Source of the DNA: Branchiostoma floridae
Taxonomy: Eukaryota; Chordata; Leptocardii; Amphioxiformes; Branchiostomatidae
NCBI RefSeq assembly: GCF_000003815.2
Contig: NC_049979.1
Coordinates: 16,863,933 to 16,927,932, forward strand
Reading direction: 5' to 3'
Length of the DNA stretch: 64,000 bases
Shown here piece after piece: positions 1-13,000 of this stretch. The notes under the pieces are model-generated. The model searched no databases, was not told the DNA's origin, and was given only the letters and a program-made list of their open reading frames with translations. The translations under genes were made by a program, and so were the position numbers. Positions within the stretch are counted from its first letter, which is position 1; each line of letters opens with the position of its first letter.

Positions 1-1450
1 CTTATTTCAGGCCATGTCGGTAGGGATTTGAACACAAGACATGAATACTCATGACAGTGATCGTTTGAAAGCTTCACTATTAGTATTATACGCCGAAAAT
101 AATATTTCGCCTTGCAACTCAAACCTCTAAAGCCGCTGTTCATATTGATCCATATGCTATCGTTATTGTAAACAGTTGTGTTGGGTGATATCACAACACA
201 ATTTATAATTTTAGCCCTTGGGCTGCGACTGAATTCTTAATTCTTAATAAACCCTTACTACTATATTGGTTCTCGGGGAGTTTTGTTGTGAATGTAAAAC
301 AGCGACATGTATCAAATGAGGCGCACTAGAGGCGGACGAGGCCATCTACGGCCTGAGAGGTTTTTCTGCCACTTGTTGCCGTACGTTGCGATTCAGACTC
401 AAGTGAGTGGCCTAGATAAACTGACGGTAAGATTACCGACACGGTTAGACTGATAAGAGAAAAGAGGGTAACATTTTATGCTCCTCATACTGAACTGATC
501 AGTAGATTTCAATTCTACCTAGTGACACTCCATGTTATATTTTCACTAGTGTTTGTGTTTGTGTGTGTCTGTGACGAGATAACTCAAGAACGGCTGGATG
601 GATTGTTTTAGTGTTGGCAGGGTGTGACAAACACGGGAAATGATTAGATTTGGGCCACCTAGCGACTTCCCTTTGTGCTGCAGTGGAACTATTTCTATAT
701 CTTGCCTTCCAAGCAAGCTATGGTCATGTTTTCGGGGTGTTAGATAGTTCTTGTGCTCAAGAAAAAATGACATAAGTTTGAGCTGGAGTGGATACTTTTA
801 GAATAGCAGGGGCATTTTGTCAAACATTTCTGAAGAGGATAATTCAAGAAAGGATATAATAACGTATTTTCATGATCGTCGAACTCTAGTTTCCAATAAA
901 ACCATGTACATCGATCATTTAAACCTATTCACACCGGGATTTGAGCTCTGTCAGTGATCGAGACAATAGTCACGACTCGTAGTGAAAGTCATTAGGAGAA
1001 AACCGCTAATACCGGACCCACTTCCCGCAGACGGAACCACGGTAAGACAGCGGTCCTCCCGTGGTACGTACTGATATCATCAGACTTGCAACTACGGATG
1101 CATCTGGACAGAGGTCACATAGGATGGGTATGAAATGTTTACATCTGCTACTAGCTCTGATTTTTACCAGGCTTTGTGGTACAAATCCACTTACGCGGCT
1201 GGTCTCTCATGTCTATCTGCACCACAGTTCGGAATGCTCGTGATAAATTCAACACCCTTGGACAAACGCTGCTAGAATGTTTAATTCAAATAAATATCTT
1301 TTCCACATGTTGCAGTTCATTTACTTCCTGTCTAGTTCATAACAAGGATAACTTCGTCATTGTCTTTCATATTACATATAGAACAATTCGGTCTTCCTTT
1401 GTTTGTTACTCTTTTGGGCTTAAAATCCTGCAAGTTATATACTTCATTCA
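1..1450. other. Upstream intergenic sequence, nothing recognised
   Basis: AT-rich unique sequence with a short TGTG-rich patch near 550. No gene, RNA or element supported. Confidence 0.6.
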
Positions 1451-1631
1451 GTAATCTCCAAGCAGATTCCTCCGTGGCATAAGACAGTAACATAAGTTGG
1501 GGAAGGAGTTTAGCTGGCAGAGGAGTAAAATTGGCCACGCGTGTTGGCCAATTTTACTCCTCTGCCGGCTAAATTCCTTCCCCAGCTTTTGTTACTGTCT
1601 CATGTCACGGAGGAATCTGCTTGGAGATTAC
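1451..1631. mobile_element. Near-perfect palindromic MITE (181 bp)
   Basis: The left arm starts GTAATCTCCAAGCAGATTCC and the right arm ends with its exact complement. The arms match over almost their whole 88 bases with only a few mismatches, meeting at CCACGCGTGTTGGCC. Transcribed, it would fold into one long hairpin. The ends carry the TCTCCAAGCAGA motif shared with the elements at 2026, 7696 and 35057. Target duplication is unclear. Confidence 0.85.
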
Positions 1632-2025
1632 TATCACTTACTTACTTCGACTCTTACGTTTAACTTATTTTTGTTAACTAATCATGACTAAGCTAGAGTT
1701 TAGCTAGGGTTAGTAATGCTTGCGTCGTACCACACAGGGAACAGGGGAATCCTGAAACTTTTACCCCCGAATGCTGCAGGCGAAGGCGAGGGTGTGACGT
1801 GCTGTGCCGAGTGGAGAGTTCGGATCGGGACGAACCTTTGTGTGACATCATGGACCGACTCAATCGTGACGACGAACCCGTTTCATGACTTCTCGATCAC
1901 ACGAGCAAAGCATCCGCCTTCCTGTTCTCTGTTCTCTTCTTGGAAAAAGACACATATCACTCAAGTAGATTGACATGTAAGTTGGTGTCATTCACCTGTT
2001 CAGGGTGAGTTTGCTGACACTATCA
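1632..2025. other. Spacer between two foldback elements
   Basis: Unique sequence; no gene or signal recognised. Confidence 0.6.
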
Positions 2026-2180
2026 ACTCTCCAAGCAGAGGTTGTTGGGGGAAAATCGTGACCTTTTCCTTATAAAAGTTATTTGCCGTATTTTTCGATC
2101 AGCCTCCCCACCTGGTAAAAAAAAATACGGCATGTAAGGAAAGGGTCACGACTTTCCCTACCAACCTCTGCTTGGAGACT
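2026..2180. mobile_element. Foldback MITE (155 bp), CTCCAAGC family
   Basis: The left end ACTCTCCAAGCAGAGGTTG is complementary to the right end CCAACCTCTGCTTGGAGACT. The inner arms continue to match (GGGAAAATCGTGACC against GGTCACGACTTTCCC, and GCCGTATTTTT against AAAAATACGGC). Flanks ACACTATC and ACACAATC form an imperfect 8-bp target duplication. Confidence 0.8.
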
Positions 2181-3596
2181 TACACAATCCACTTCTATTT
2201 CCCAATTCTCTCAGTTCCTCATGCCCACAAACACATATGTGAGAAGGGTAATAGCGTTATGTATTAATGATTCAGTCACGAACAGTGAATGTTACAATTA
2301 TAAAATATGACGTCGTTATGGGCTAATCTAGCTGCAATTTCATTACTTTCATAACACAAGAAAATTATATTGACATTGGAATGTAGATAAAGAGAGAGGC
2401 GAATGTTGGTCTGACAAAATAGCCTAACTTGACCAAATTAATGTCCGGAGCCCTTTATATCCAAACAGCTGTGGTCATGACGACTATCAGTGGTGTTATC
2501 CACATAGCTCGGCAGTGGAAGGATGGCGTCATGTCAGTATTCTTGTAAAATGTAGTACTATTTAATACACTACACTACCGCAATGGGTCGTCAGGGGTCT
2601 CTCTTATAGGTACCAAGTTTATGTACACGGTAATTGTAGTTGTACAGTAAGTACCATTCATTTTGTGTCACTTGCATAGCTGTACATGTCCGACAGTGAA
2701 AGACTATTGGATGAATAAAACCGTTCCCTTTCTTCACCAGCCATGCTCATGATTATACTGTCAACATCACCTTTTCCATCCACCTTTCTCTCTCTGGGAG
2801 CATGACTACTGCCTATCTTTGTTACGGATGATGGTTTTTGGTGCGAATATATGAATATAGGATGCGTTAGTGTTAGTATTATACTGATTTTATTTTCTTA
2901 GTACAACTTGGCGTAGTTCGGCATCAAGGCGAGGTAGGGCGAGACCACTGTGATTACAGAGTTAGGGAATTCAGGTCTTCAGTCCCCTGAGCATATAGGT
3001 CAACGAGTCATTCTGACTAACTCTAATTCTGACTGACTAACTATTGTACATCCAAACGCACCACTGTCATGGTCGTGGTCTCCAGCAAACTAATTTGCCA
3101 CAGTTTAAAGAGTGAGATTGAAATAATCGAAGAAATCGGCCAAATTGGGGAAATTGTAGAAATTGCTTACCTACCTCCTCTTACATATCATGTAGACTTT
3201 TCTATTAATCTCTTTTTTTTTTCAATTTCTATTCTTTCAAAATGCTCAATGTTTCCCTCTGTTGGAGACTATAAAGGGCACTGTGTCGACTTAGTGTCGA
3301 ATTTACGTTGTACCAGTCCTGTGGTATTCATGCGTTTTGTAGGGCTTTCAATCAGCTGCAGTAGCCGACACAGCCCGTCCGCGGTGTAAGATAGCCTGGA
3401 TGCCAGACTCTTTTCTCCGGACTCCAGAGCTGGCATGCGTAGACTCTAAGCATGTTGTCCAAATGCCGAAGAGCTGGCCTGGTGCGTAGGCTGCTGGCTC
3501 TAGATCGGGGGGGCTGGCCTGTGTGTGTGTCCTTGAAATAGTCGGGCACCCACGCTCAGCCTGCCCCTGCCTCTAAACCACGGTGGTGCAGAAATG
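2181..3596. other. Intergenic sequence
   Basis: No gene recognised. Bases about 3388-3430 carry TAGCCTGGATGCCAGACTC, a dispersed repeat related to the hairpin at 57498. Confidence 0.55.
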
Positions 3597-3678
3597 GTGT
3601 GGTACTATGAAAAAAGCGTGGTACTATCAACGATGCAAAATTAGTCCATAGTACCACACTTTCTTCATTGTACCACAC
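3597..3678. repeat. Hairpin with 31-bp arms
   Basis: 3597-3627 (GTGTGGTACTATGAAAAAAG and on) is complementary to 3648-3678 with a few mismatches, with a 20-base loop. Each arm itself contains TGGTACTAT-type repeats. Confidence 0.8.
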
Positions 3679-5989
3679 TTTTCTGTACTTTTGGGGATAT
3701 CAAGTAGGTTAGAATATAGGGAAGGCTGTCTATCTTAACCTCCCTCTTCAACCTCCTTGGGGATATATACACAGTAATTGAAGGGCTATGATTGGCTCTG
3801 AGGCGTAGTGGCCATGTTCTAACCGAGGATGAAAGCTCCTTGCTCTAACCCTACAGGTAACAGCGGTGATGTTCTCACCGGGGTCCGATATCCTATGGGA
3901 TATCTCTCATTTGCTTCTTGTTCTTGGCTGAGGACATCTCACTGGTGTTGATGTCTCATTAGCGGCCAAGACAAACCCGGAGCAGGGAAATCAAAGACTT
4001 TAAGATCTCCACCTCTCACGTGTTCAGTGCTGACTACATCAAAGACACGACAACCGGGCCCTGTGTGCAATTAAGATGTCTTTGTAGCTTTGCTGAAACA
4101 CGCTTCCTGGTCCCGGTGTGTCACAGACATACAAACTTTACCTGCTACCACTTACCACTCTAATACCTCCTCATGGGCCGGCTGAAATACAACGTTTGTT
4201 TCTGGTTCGTTTATGTATATATTTACAGGATACTAAGCTAACGACTGAGGGATAAGAACAAATAAAGATGGTACCAACGTCAAACAATGAAGCAGTGTCG
4301 GGCGAATTTTGTACCCACACAACTTAGAAGACTCCATGTGGCTAGAAGGGAGTCAACGGTTACAAGTTGTAGTCACTGGCCGGCTTGCTCGGTGCTTTAG
4401 TAGGATTATGTGACTTTCCGCTGTGTGCTTGTAATGGTAGTCATTATATACACGTCCTTCGCGCAGCATAATATCGTACAAGATTCCTTGTTTTGGCTGG
4501 AGAATATTGTGATACGGGCTGTAGAAATAAACACAAACGCCGTCCTTGTTTTTACTTGTGGATTTGATTTTGTCTGAATTGGATGTTAGGACATGCCTTC
4601 CCTCGTCACATGTTTTCTGTGCAATGTAACCTCAATCTGAAAGAAAATATAGTACTGAATTAAACTATATGCCCTACGTTGTTTCGAAGTATATACAATT
4701 TTTCTTTAGTAATCTTTACAATTCACCAAACAATTGCGCAAAATACACACGAAGTAACTGACTTAAGACGCCAAGGCAACTCGGATAATGGATCAGACAG
4801 TAAACTCTGGAACTTAAGTTTATCTGCTGTTCAGTTCAGCTTAGTTTGTTGCTGTCTGCTTCGTTGTTATGTCGGGACCGTTCTAGTCCTCTGTGCTGGG
4901 AACTCCCTACAATTCCGTCCGAGCAGGTTTGAACTACAAATGAACCCAAGTCAGGGTTTATCGCACTGCCCTCCCCGAGGCAAGGTGTCAAAAATAGTCG
5001 CGCGAGAAAGATATGATCGTCCCTGTGGCACACGCTATCAACCAGCGCTGTCATCAAAGACTGGATGTCAAGATAATCATAAACCTTGCTGGTATGAAGA
5101 TAGGTCTAAAGTATGGGAACCAACAAAACGTGGAGTTTCCTGGACGTAATCACTGTGGATCTGAGTCGGCTACTTTAGAGAAGACGGGGCTGCAGACCTT
5201 TATTCCGCGGTGTTGTCACGGCATGGTTCAAAGACTGACCCGCGATCCTGTGTAGGGGTTACTTGGTCCACCTCAGGCTCTTCCGATTAGACGCGTTTTT
5301 TTTTGTTCGCACACTTTCCGCTCCAGTTTCTATTTCCGACCAAAAGAAAGATGATGTCTGTGGCCCTGGGTTTCTAATTCTTATCATGAGGTCATTTCTC
5401 GGTTGCTCGCTTGACATAGCCCTAAACTGTAAGGGTGCAACTGTCGGAATCGTCTCAAACTGTTCGCCCCCAAAAGTTCAACTTGCTTCGTCACGATGAT
5501 GAATTGTTTATTTTCATAATCTATCTGTAAGTGTCAAACTCATGTTATAAGTAGCAGTTGTTCCATTGAGTCCAAATCGTTACCATGTACGTCAAAGTCA
5601 CGTCTATCCTCACGCCCCATAGTTTAAGTTCTATTGACTTAAAGCAAAAGCGGCGCAGTCTATCACGAAAGGCCTGGAGTGGTGGAAACAGTAATATTGA
5701 CGTTGGATGTTCTCTCAAACCATGATTCCATGCTACAAAGACGTATGTAACTCTTTAATCCATTGAGGTCAACATTTGCTCCTACCACTCAACAAAATCC
5801 TTGTCTCCGATGCTATCAACTACTTTTAATTTGCAGCTGTTTGACTCGATGTTGTCTCTGAAAACATCTTAATGCTTGGTGTTCTCCACCCTGCCCTTGA
5901 CCTATTTTCCTGGGCCAGACCGCTGGATGATGAAGTAATCTAACCTTGGGTGTCCCATAAGAGTTTTACAAAGTTGGTCCGTACTTTAA
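3679..5989. other. Intergenic sequence
   Basis: A 156-codon open frame (4679-5149) resembles no family and has no splice or promoter context I trust. Nothing else recognised. Confidence 0.5.
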
Positions 5990-6485
5990 TAGTCCCGGGT
6001 GCGTTCCGTACGGGGCAGGTGCGGGTGCGTCGACGCCACCGGCCATTTCAGTGATATTTCACATCGCCCTTGACACGAGGCGCTGTAGCGGAGCGGCAAA
6101 ACCAGGTGGCCGCCGCCATAAATACATCAGCCCGCCACAGGTCCGACGGCGTCCTTCCGAAGAAAAAAAAAACTCGGCTTGGATGGGTTTCAAAAATTGC
6201 AGCGAGGTTGAAACCAGAAACGTGTAATTAACAAGCGGCCATTGTTCTAGGGGCCCGTGGTTTGTTAGTGCCCTGCGGGAGACTAGGCAGGCGGCGCGGC
6301 ACTTGAAGTTCGGCACGGCGGCAGAACCATTGCGCTCTGACACGTCGGTGGTATAAAGTTGCGCCTGCTGACCGGGCAACTCACTTAACCACCGGACCTG
6401 CCACTTGACATCGCCTCCAGGAGGCGGCGAGCTTGGACTGCACAGCCGGTCGGTGTCGTCAGTCGTACCGACTCACCTGTCTCAG
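5990..6485 (+). promoter_or_regulatory. CpG-rich, TATA-bearing candidate distal promoter
   Basis: This GC-rich patch in AT-rich surroundings has a perfect SOX-type site CCATTGTTCT (6239-6248), GCCGCCAT, and TATAAAG at 6352. About 130 bases downstream of the TATA is a donor CTCAG|GTAACC at 6485/6486. This could be a non-coding first exon of ERG, about 18 kb upstream, or of an unseen gene. No coding frame is convincing. Confidence 0.25.
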
Positions 6486-7686
6486 GTAACCTACGTTCAC
6501 ACAGTGGTTTACTGTATAACTGGTAATAATTACCTTAATTCCATCTTTCATGTCCATTTACTGTGCGTTTACACACGTACGCACGGTCACCGGAAAGTGT
6601 TACAAGTAATCATAACTTTTTGCGTTTGGTCTTATTGGGTTGTACACAGTTTAGATGTAACTGGTTGTTAGACCATTTAGAAGAATCACCCCACCTTATA
6701 TAAGCTAGCTATGCCAATAACGATTGGCAATGAAGTACACTTATCTGCTTACTTAGTACTAGATTTGTTTGAACATCATTCTGGCGCTCGCCTATATTGT
6801 TCAACAATGACACTATTGAGGATCCATTTGGAGCAACAGAACACACGTGCCCTTATAGTTATACCTGCTGAGTGTGAGAAAGTTGGCAACGCAAGTTTGA
6901 AGGTCGGGGCAAATGTATAGTGTAATACCTCTTTCGTGTAATAAGATAGCAGATGTACTCAAGCTGTGTTTTCTTTGTTTTGTGCTCCGTCTCTCATTTG
7001 TGTCTCAAGTCTAATCAGTGGCCATCACGAGGTCGTGATTTATGACTTTTTGCTGCGGTTAAAAAGCGGGCATTTTAGTCGTTAGGCAAGTCTGTGTAAG
7101 AGGTGAAATGTGAGAGGACATTGTTGTCGGCAATCACAGGATCTGGCTTATCTCATGGGCGTGCACTCTGAACTCCGACTCAGGGACAAGGGTGCAATTT
7201 CAACTAGAAAGGCCGACATTTGCTTGGGTGCAAATACAGCATATTTCAGCCATACCCATTCCCACGCAACATTGGACTGTTCCAAGTCACCCCTGCGCAA
7301 TAATGGAACAATTTGACTGTAAGTTATCCCCAAAAGAGAACTAATATTGTGAATTGATTCCAGGTCAAAACAGAGCTTGCTCAATATGCACCGGGCCCAT
7401 ATGGAAGAATATAATCTTCCACAGGAGCCCCTATGCATAACTAATTGTTTTTTTAGAATCGCGGCAGCTCCTATTTTTCCGAAAGTAAAAAAAAAAAAAA
7501 ACACAGCATCTTCCATTCAGAAGATTTTCATCATGAAATTACATGAAGCCATTCAACAATTTCCAGTACGATAACTGGGTCCAAGTACCGTTATCAGCTC
7601 CTAGTGATGTGGATACATTTATCATTGCAGTGAACTTTTCTTTTATTCAAGTATGGCATGCGCTTTAATAATTATCATGCAGGTGC
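6486..7686. other. Intergenic sequence, nothing recognised
   Basis: Unique AT-rich sequence; no feature supported. Confidence 0.55.
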
Positions 7687-7911
7687 AGGTACTGTGTACT
7701 CTCCAAGCTGAGGTTAGGCTCCGGCTGTTTTTTAACGTTTTTTTAGTCTTTTCATCGGGCTTTCTATTTTCTTTTATATCTTACTGTGTCAAAACCTACT
7801 GGCTGGCGTACTTCAAGAAAAATGACAAAATAGAAAGCCCGATAAAAACGACTAAAAAAACGTTTTAAAAAACAGCCAGAGCCTAACCTCTGCTTGGAGA
7901 GTAGGTACTGT
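7687..7911. mobile_element. Foldback MITE with 9-bp direct flanks, CTCCAAGC family
   Basis: The flanking direct repeats are AGGTACTGT at 7687-7695 and 7903-7911. The insert starts GTACTCTCCAAGC and ends GCTTGGAGAGT. The long arms pair (GAGGTTAGGCTCCGGCTGTT against the complementary region before 7892; also CGGGCTTTCTATTTT against AAAATAGAAAGCCCG). Confidence 0.85.
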
Positions 7912-8528
7912 ATTTCTTTTCTGAAAAATTCCAGGACCAACAACTTAACTTGATGTGGCTTTATCTATATATTTCATTTCCTTCTTTGTTAAGTATATCC
8001 TCCTGCATACCTTTACTTTGTATGCAACAGCCAACGGGCGTAATCTTGTTGTGTTAGTGTTATAATTTCCTGCTTGTAGCGTGCGAGACCCGGAGGATAG
8101 GAGTTTCTACCTTGTTCGAGGGTTTCTTTTCGGGGGTCAGTGGTGATACACTGGTACTGGGAGTGTTTTATTGGGCTAAAACTCTGGCAGTTTAAAGTTA
8201 CTTACAATTTGAATGTACAAAGTTTACGTAATGAAAAAAGCACTAGAAGTACCTACATTTGCTCGGGAAAAAATACATCACTTTTCTTTCCAGTACAGTG
8301 AGAGAAATGTTGCCACTATAGACATATGGCCACTATAGAAAAAATGCTGATCTATTGACAAAGAGCAATAAGTTACACATAATTTTAGTACCCATTGATC
8401 TTTATTCATACAAAAATTGCACATGTAAGCCAATTGTTTAGATTTACAGTTCAAATAATTATTACGAGAAATATTGATGAGAAAATAATCAATTTCGCCA
8501 CTGTCAAACCTACGTATCAAAACTAAAC
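7912..8528. other. Intergenic sequence, nothing recognised
   Basis: AT-rich; no feature supported. Confidence 0.55.
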
Positions 8529-9876
8529 GCAAACTGGCCATTTTTCCCGCGTTTTCCGCCAAGTAACATTTTCTCAAATGTCTCAACTAACCCTACCAAA
8601 GTTAACTCTGCCGAAAATGATTGATATCGCCATGCGGAATGTTGATTAATTCAACGACAAAGACTTGTATTCTAACGTTCAATGCATGCGTACCGTCCGC
8701 TACCTCTCAAATGACCCTGTCTGAACTCTAAATCCTCGCAAACTACAATTCTAAACCGGGCAAAGGGTGACACACACATGTATGGCCACTGTAAGGCTGT
8801 AATATGCATGTGTTTCTGTCTGTATATACGGCATTGGAAGCCAGCTTATGGATATTAATTAGCATTCGTCTTCCTTGGCGCTGATTGGCTGGCTCTTTAA
8901 ATTCAATTAACTCTTGTTTAAGCCCAGACTGCGCAGGTGTGAGGGGTCACTGGAGTTCACGGCAGGAGGCCGACAAGAAAACCAATTTCTCCTCAGAAAA
9001 GTGCTGAAATTAAGCATTTTAAAGTAGTTTATGCCAAACATTTTACTTGGATCATTTTACCAACTATCTAATGCCTATCTACGCCAAATTTCAGGTCATT
9101 CCATTGTAATACCAGGTACAGTGGGCCAAAATATACCGTTTTGGTCAGAAGATAACCTTTAAACATCAATAAAATCATTTTAGAGGCAGATATGAAAAAA
9201 ATGCAAACTGGCAAATTTTTCCGTGTTTTCCGCCAAGTAACATTTACTCGATTGTCTTAACACACCCTACCAAAGTCAACTATGCCGAAAATGATTGATA
9301 TTACCATGCGGAATGTTGGTTAATTCAACGACAAAGACTTGTATTCTAACGTTCAATGCATGCGTACCGTCCGCTACCTCTCAAATGACCCTGTCTGAAC
9401 TCCAAATCCTCGCAAACTACAATTTTAAACCGGGCAAAGGGTGACACACACATGTATGGCCACTGTAAGGCTGTAATATGCATGTGTTTCTGTCTGTATA
9501 TACGGCATTGGAAGCCAGCTTATGGATATTAATTAGCATTCGTTTTCCTCGGCGCTGATTGGCTGGCTCTTTAAATTCAATTAGCTATCGCGAAAGCCCA
9601 GGCTGCGCAGGTGTGTGGGGTCACTGCAGTTCACGGCAGGAGGCCGAAAGAAAACCAATTTCCCTTCAGAAAAGTGCTGAAATTAAGCATTTTAAAGTGT
9701 TTAATGCCAAAAATTTTACTTGGATCATTTTACCAACTATCTAATGCCTATCTACACCAAATTTTAGGCCATTCCATTGTAAGACCAGGGTACAGTGGGG
9801 CAAAATACACCGTTTTGGTCAAAACATGACATTTTAACCTCAATAAAATCATTTTAAAGGCAGATATGAAAAAAAT
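8529..9876 (+). repeat. Tandem duplication: two 674-bp units
   Basis: Unit 1 is 8529-9202 and unit 2 is 9203-9876. Every landmark I compared is offset by 674 bases, so there is no net insertion or deletion. Identity is high, with scattered single-base changes. Each unit contains a homeodomain-type GGATATTAATTAGCAT followed by CTGATTGGCTGG (CCAAT-type) and CTTTAAATT. The unit is non-coding. Confidence 0.92.
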
Positions 9877-10046
9877 GAGAAAAACACCTAAGGGTATTGA
9901 CCCACTCTACCCTTGTGCCAAATTTCAGATCATTCGGTCCAGGAACGGCGGAGATGAATCACTTTAAAGATTTGACAGGAGAAAGAAAGAAAGAAAGAAA
10001 CATTACGAATATAATATATTTCACCATACTATGTATGGCTGAAATA
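9877..10046 (+). repeat. Retroposon-like tail with (GAAA)n and terminal hairpin
   Basis: Directly after the second unit comes a sequence with GTGCCAAATTTCAGATCATT (compare GCCAAATTTCAGGTCATT in each unit), then (GAAA)5 at about 9981-10000. Last is a stem TATTTCACCATA / TATGGCTGAAATA (10017-10046). Short tandem tails after a structured 3' region are typical of non-LTR retroposons; this is inference. Confidence 0.45.
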
Positions 10047-13000
10047 TAATAACGCCACTACTGTTTGGGCGCGGAAATGCCTCGATACTGTAATAGTTAC
10101 CTTGTGACGGCGGCGTGGTCCTGCCTTGATGTTTGCCATGCAGGGAGCGGTTGTAGGTGAAACAGCGCAGGCAAATGGGCGAGAATTCGCGCAGACATGG
10201 CCCAGGTGGCGCCTGGCCTTGGACTTGTCATCTTGTTATGAGCCCTCCTCCGTTTTCCCCCGCACAACGCAACCTTAATCCATCCAAACACCTCTTTGTT
10301 TGGACCGTAAATAAGAGTACACAATCGCTGCGTTGTTTGTGACGCTGCTGCATGTGTTTGGTGGTGTTGGGGACCGGGGGAGCTGACGTGAGTGTAGGCG
10401 GTGCAACATTACCTCCTCCCCGAGTCCAACTCGACAGGTGACCGGAGAGACGTAATGAGACTCAGATGCACCTGATCTGCCCTTGTTGTGAACTCCATCA
10501 ACTGGAAAAGACGCAGCGCTAATTTGGGAAAGGCACAAATCCCCCGCCTTGTGTTTGAAGCTTCTGTAAGGGTGACTTTGTCTTTGAACTTGGTCTGTCG
10601 TGCGAACATGTTCTGCAGACCAGACCCTGGTGAGGCAGCGGAGTAAGAGTGGGAGCAGTGCGTGTGTTTGCCCCGGCTTACAGGCGCGAGCAGAGAAAGT
10701 AACGAGAAACTAGAGATACTTGGCAATGATGACTAAACAGTTACCCTTACATACAAAACTTCCGGCCGTTCTATGGTGGTATAAATCACATGCCAGGTGT
10801 GGAGGATAATAGGTCTGCAGACTTGTGTGTACACATGTATACGGGGAGGGGGAGCCAACAGTTTTACAGGACACGGGCCATGACACGCCAAAGCCACGGG
10901 TAAATGATCACCTTGCACTTCTGGTGACCACTAATGTGTCCAGGCGTCGGGCGGCCATGAAGAGACTCACTAATGAAAGAAGGGTGCCAAAAGGGCAAAT
11001 CTAATTATGTTGTAATGATTGTGAGAGTTACGTCTCACTGCCATGCTGAGGGGCTACTGTACTCTGGGTGCGTACTGAGGGAAGTCGACACATACAAGCC
11101 ATATATATGCTGTCATGATGTGTTATCTCATGTTTTAGAACTTTGCTTCACGAATTTTGTGACGCACAGAGTGACAGCGCACACAGGATTAAAAAAATCG
11201 CAGCATCATAGCGGGCAGTATTGTAGAGTTATAACGCCAAATAAGCAAACGAAGAAACACTTATACTTCAATGAAGCCTATATAGATATCAGGTAATAAT
11301 ATATCCTCGAATTTCCGAAATCATATCCAGTTGCATGAGTAACTGCTATTTGGCAAACAAAGAAATAAACAGTATGAACACCTAGGACCTCAAGTATCAC
11401 CCATGAATGATTTAGACACGGGGAATGGTTACACTTCTGGAATATTAAAGTAATACGGTATATGAGTTATCATGTAAGATAGAAATATGGGAAGGAAGGC
11501 TTAAACGAAAGTGCTATCTAAGTGCTATCTACATGGAGTTGGAGCTATCATTTGGACAGGGATTTAATTGCTTTGAAGATAGCAATGTACATAGAAGCTT
11601 ACAGATAAAATGTACAAAGGTAGAAAGACATCCTTTCAACACTAGGCTGGTGATGGATTAACTTTTCCATGACAGAATTCCCATATATATATCCACTCCT
11701 CATTGCTTTCAACTGTGGGTTGCCATAGCATCGCAGCACTAATCCAAATGACGTCACGTCGTAAGCCGCTCCTGTTTTTCTAGTGCTTGCCGAAAAGCGC
11801 AGAAGGAATCTACCTGCGAAGGAAATATCCTTGAGACTTTATCCCTACCGTGACCACCCACTTACACTACATATATACACAACAATGTTCAGACGTCGCG
11901 CTGTGTGTGTCTGATGTTCCCTCTAATTCCACAAAAAAGGATGAGACGTTTTAGATCAGCGATCCGTGATGACGGTGTGTCAGAAGATCAAAGATACATC
12001 GCGCATAGTTCACGAGCATGGCACAAATTATCTCACGTGTAGACTTCAAGAGGTTCATGTTACCTGTGTCAGTAGACACAGTGTCGTCGGTCCGACGTTT
12101 AGCTTATATTTCTGCCACAATTCACCTACGAACAGCAACGACATGAAAGACAGCAGAAGTTGTAGGTATAGGTGCTGTTGATCGTTACCCACTGTCTTGA
12201 GCACTTCTTCGATTTCTTGCGAACATTTTTGAAGTAGGAGTTCTACCCTACAATTGTAAGGTAGAGACAATGATATGTTTAGACAATTTATGGTCTAGTG
12301 ATGCTCGTTTCTTTGTACCAAAGACGACACGTACACAATGGTGCACCTTAATTATGACTTATGATGAATGCCTGCTAGCAGACAGCCGCCAGAGGGCCTG
12401 AGGTTGGGGTGAAACTTGATCCGCACTTCAAGTACAAATCACTCAACCAGATATCACTGTCTTTATCTCCCCGACCTCGATCAGCAGGACGATGATTCTA
12501 AACGATTTGCAGCAATTTGTGTTATTGAATATGTCTTTAATATCTTGAATGGTGCGTCGTAAATTCAGGCGTCAAGAAAAAAGAAAGGTTGTTGTCAACT
12601 GTTGGACCTCGTTTCATAGAAAAAAAATATACTTGCAGTTACCTTTGGGCAATGCACAGCCACACATTAAAATCATAACTTGTATCACGTCAGAGTCTTG
12701 TTCAATGTCCAAGGCGCATTTGTCTAAAGTTTGTGACTTGACGCTGTAGTCTATACCAAAGACCTGACCTGTGACACGTCTCCATTTGAACGTCAATATG
12801 CACTATCCCTTGTTCTAAACAGTGCTCATGGACGTTAACTTGACAGAATTGTTATTCGAACGCTCATCAGTTGCTGATCTCAAATCTTCCCTCAGAAAAG
12901 GGCATGTAATATGGTCAGGCGCGAACGCACTGCAACTGATGCCAAAATACTATCTTGGAGAAAATCTCGCTGGTATCATTTCTACAATCTAGTTGAGAGA

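Noticed and set aside
4679-5149. 156-codon + frame with a hydrophobic start
   Set aside because: No recognised motif, inconsistent codon pattern and no splice or promoter context.
10202-10217. CCAGGTGGCGCCTGG as a CTCF site
   Set aside because: Lacks the upstream CCA of the core; kept only as a palindrome.
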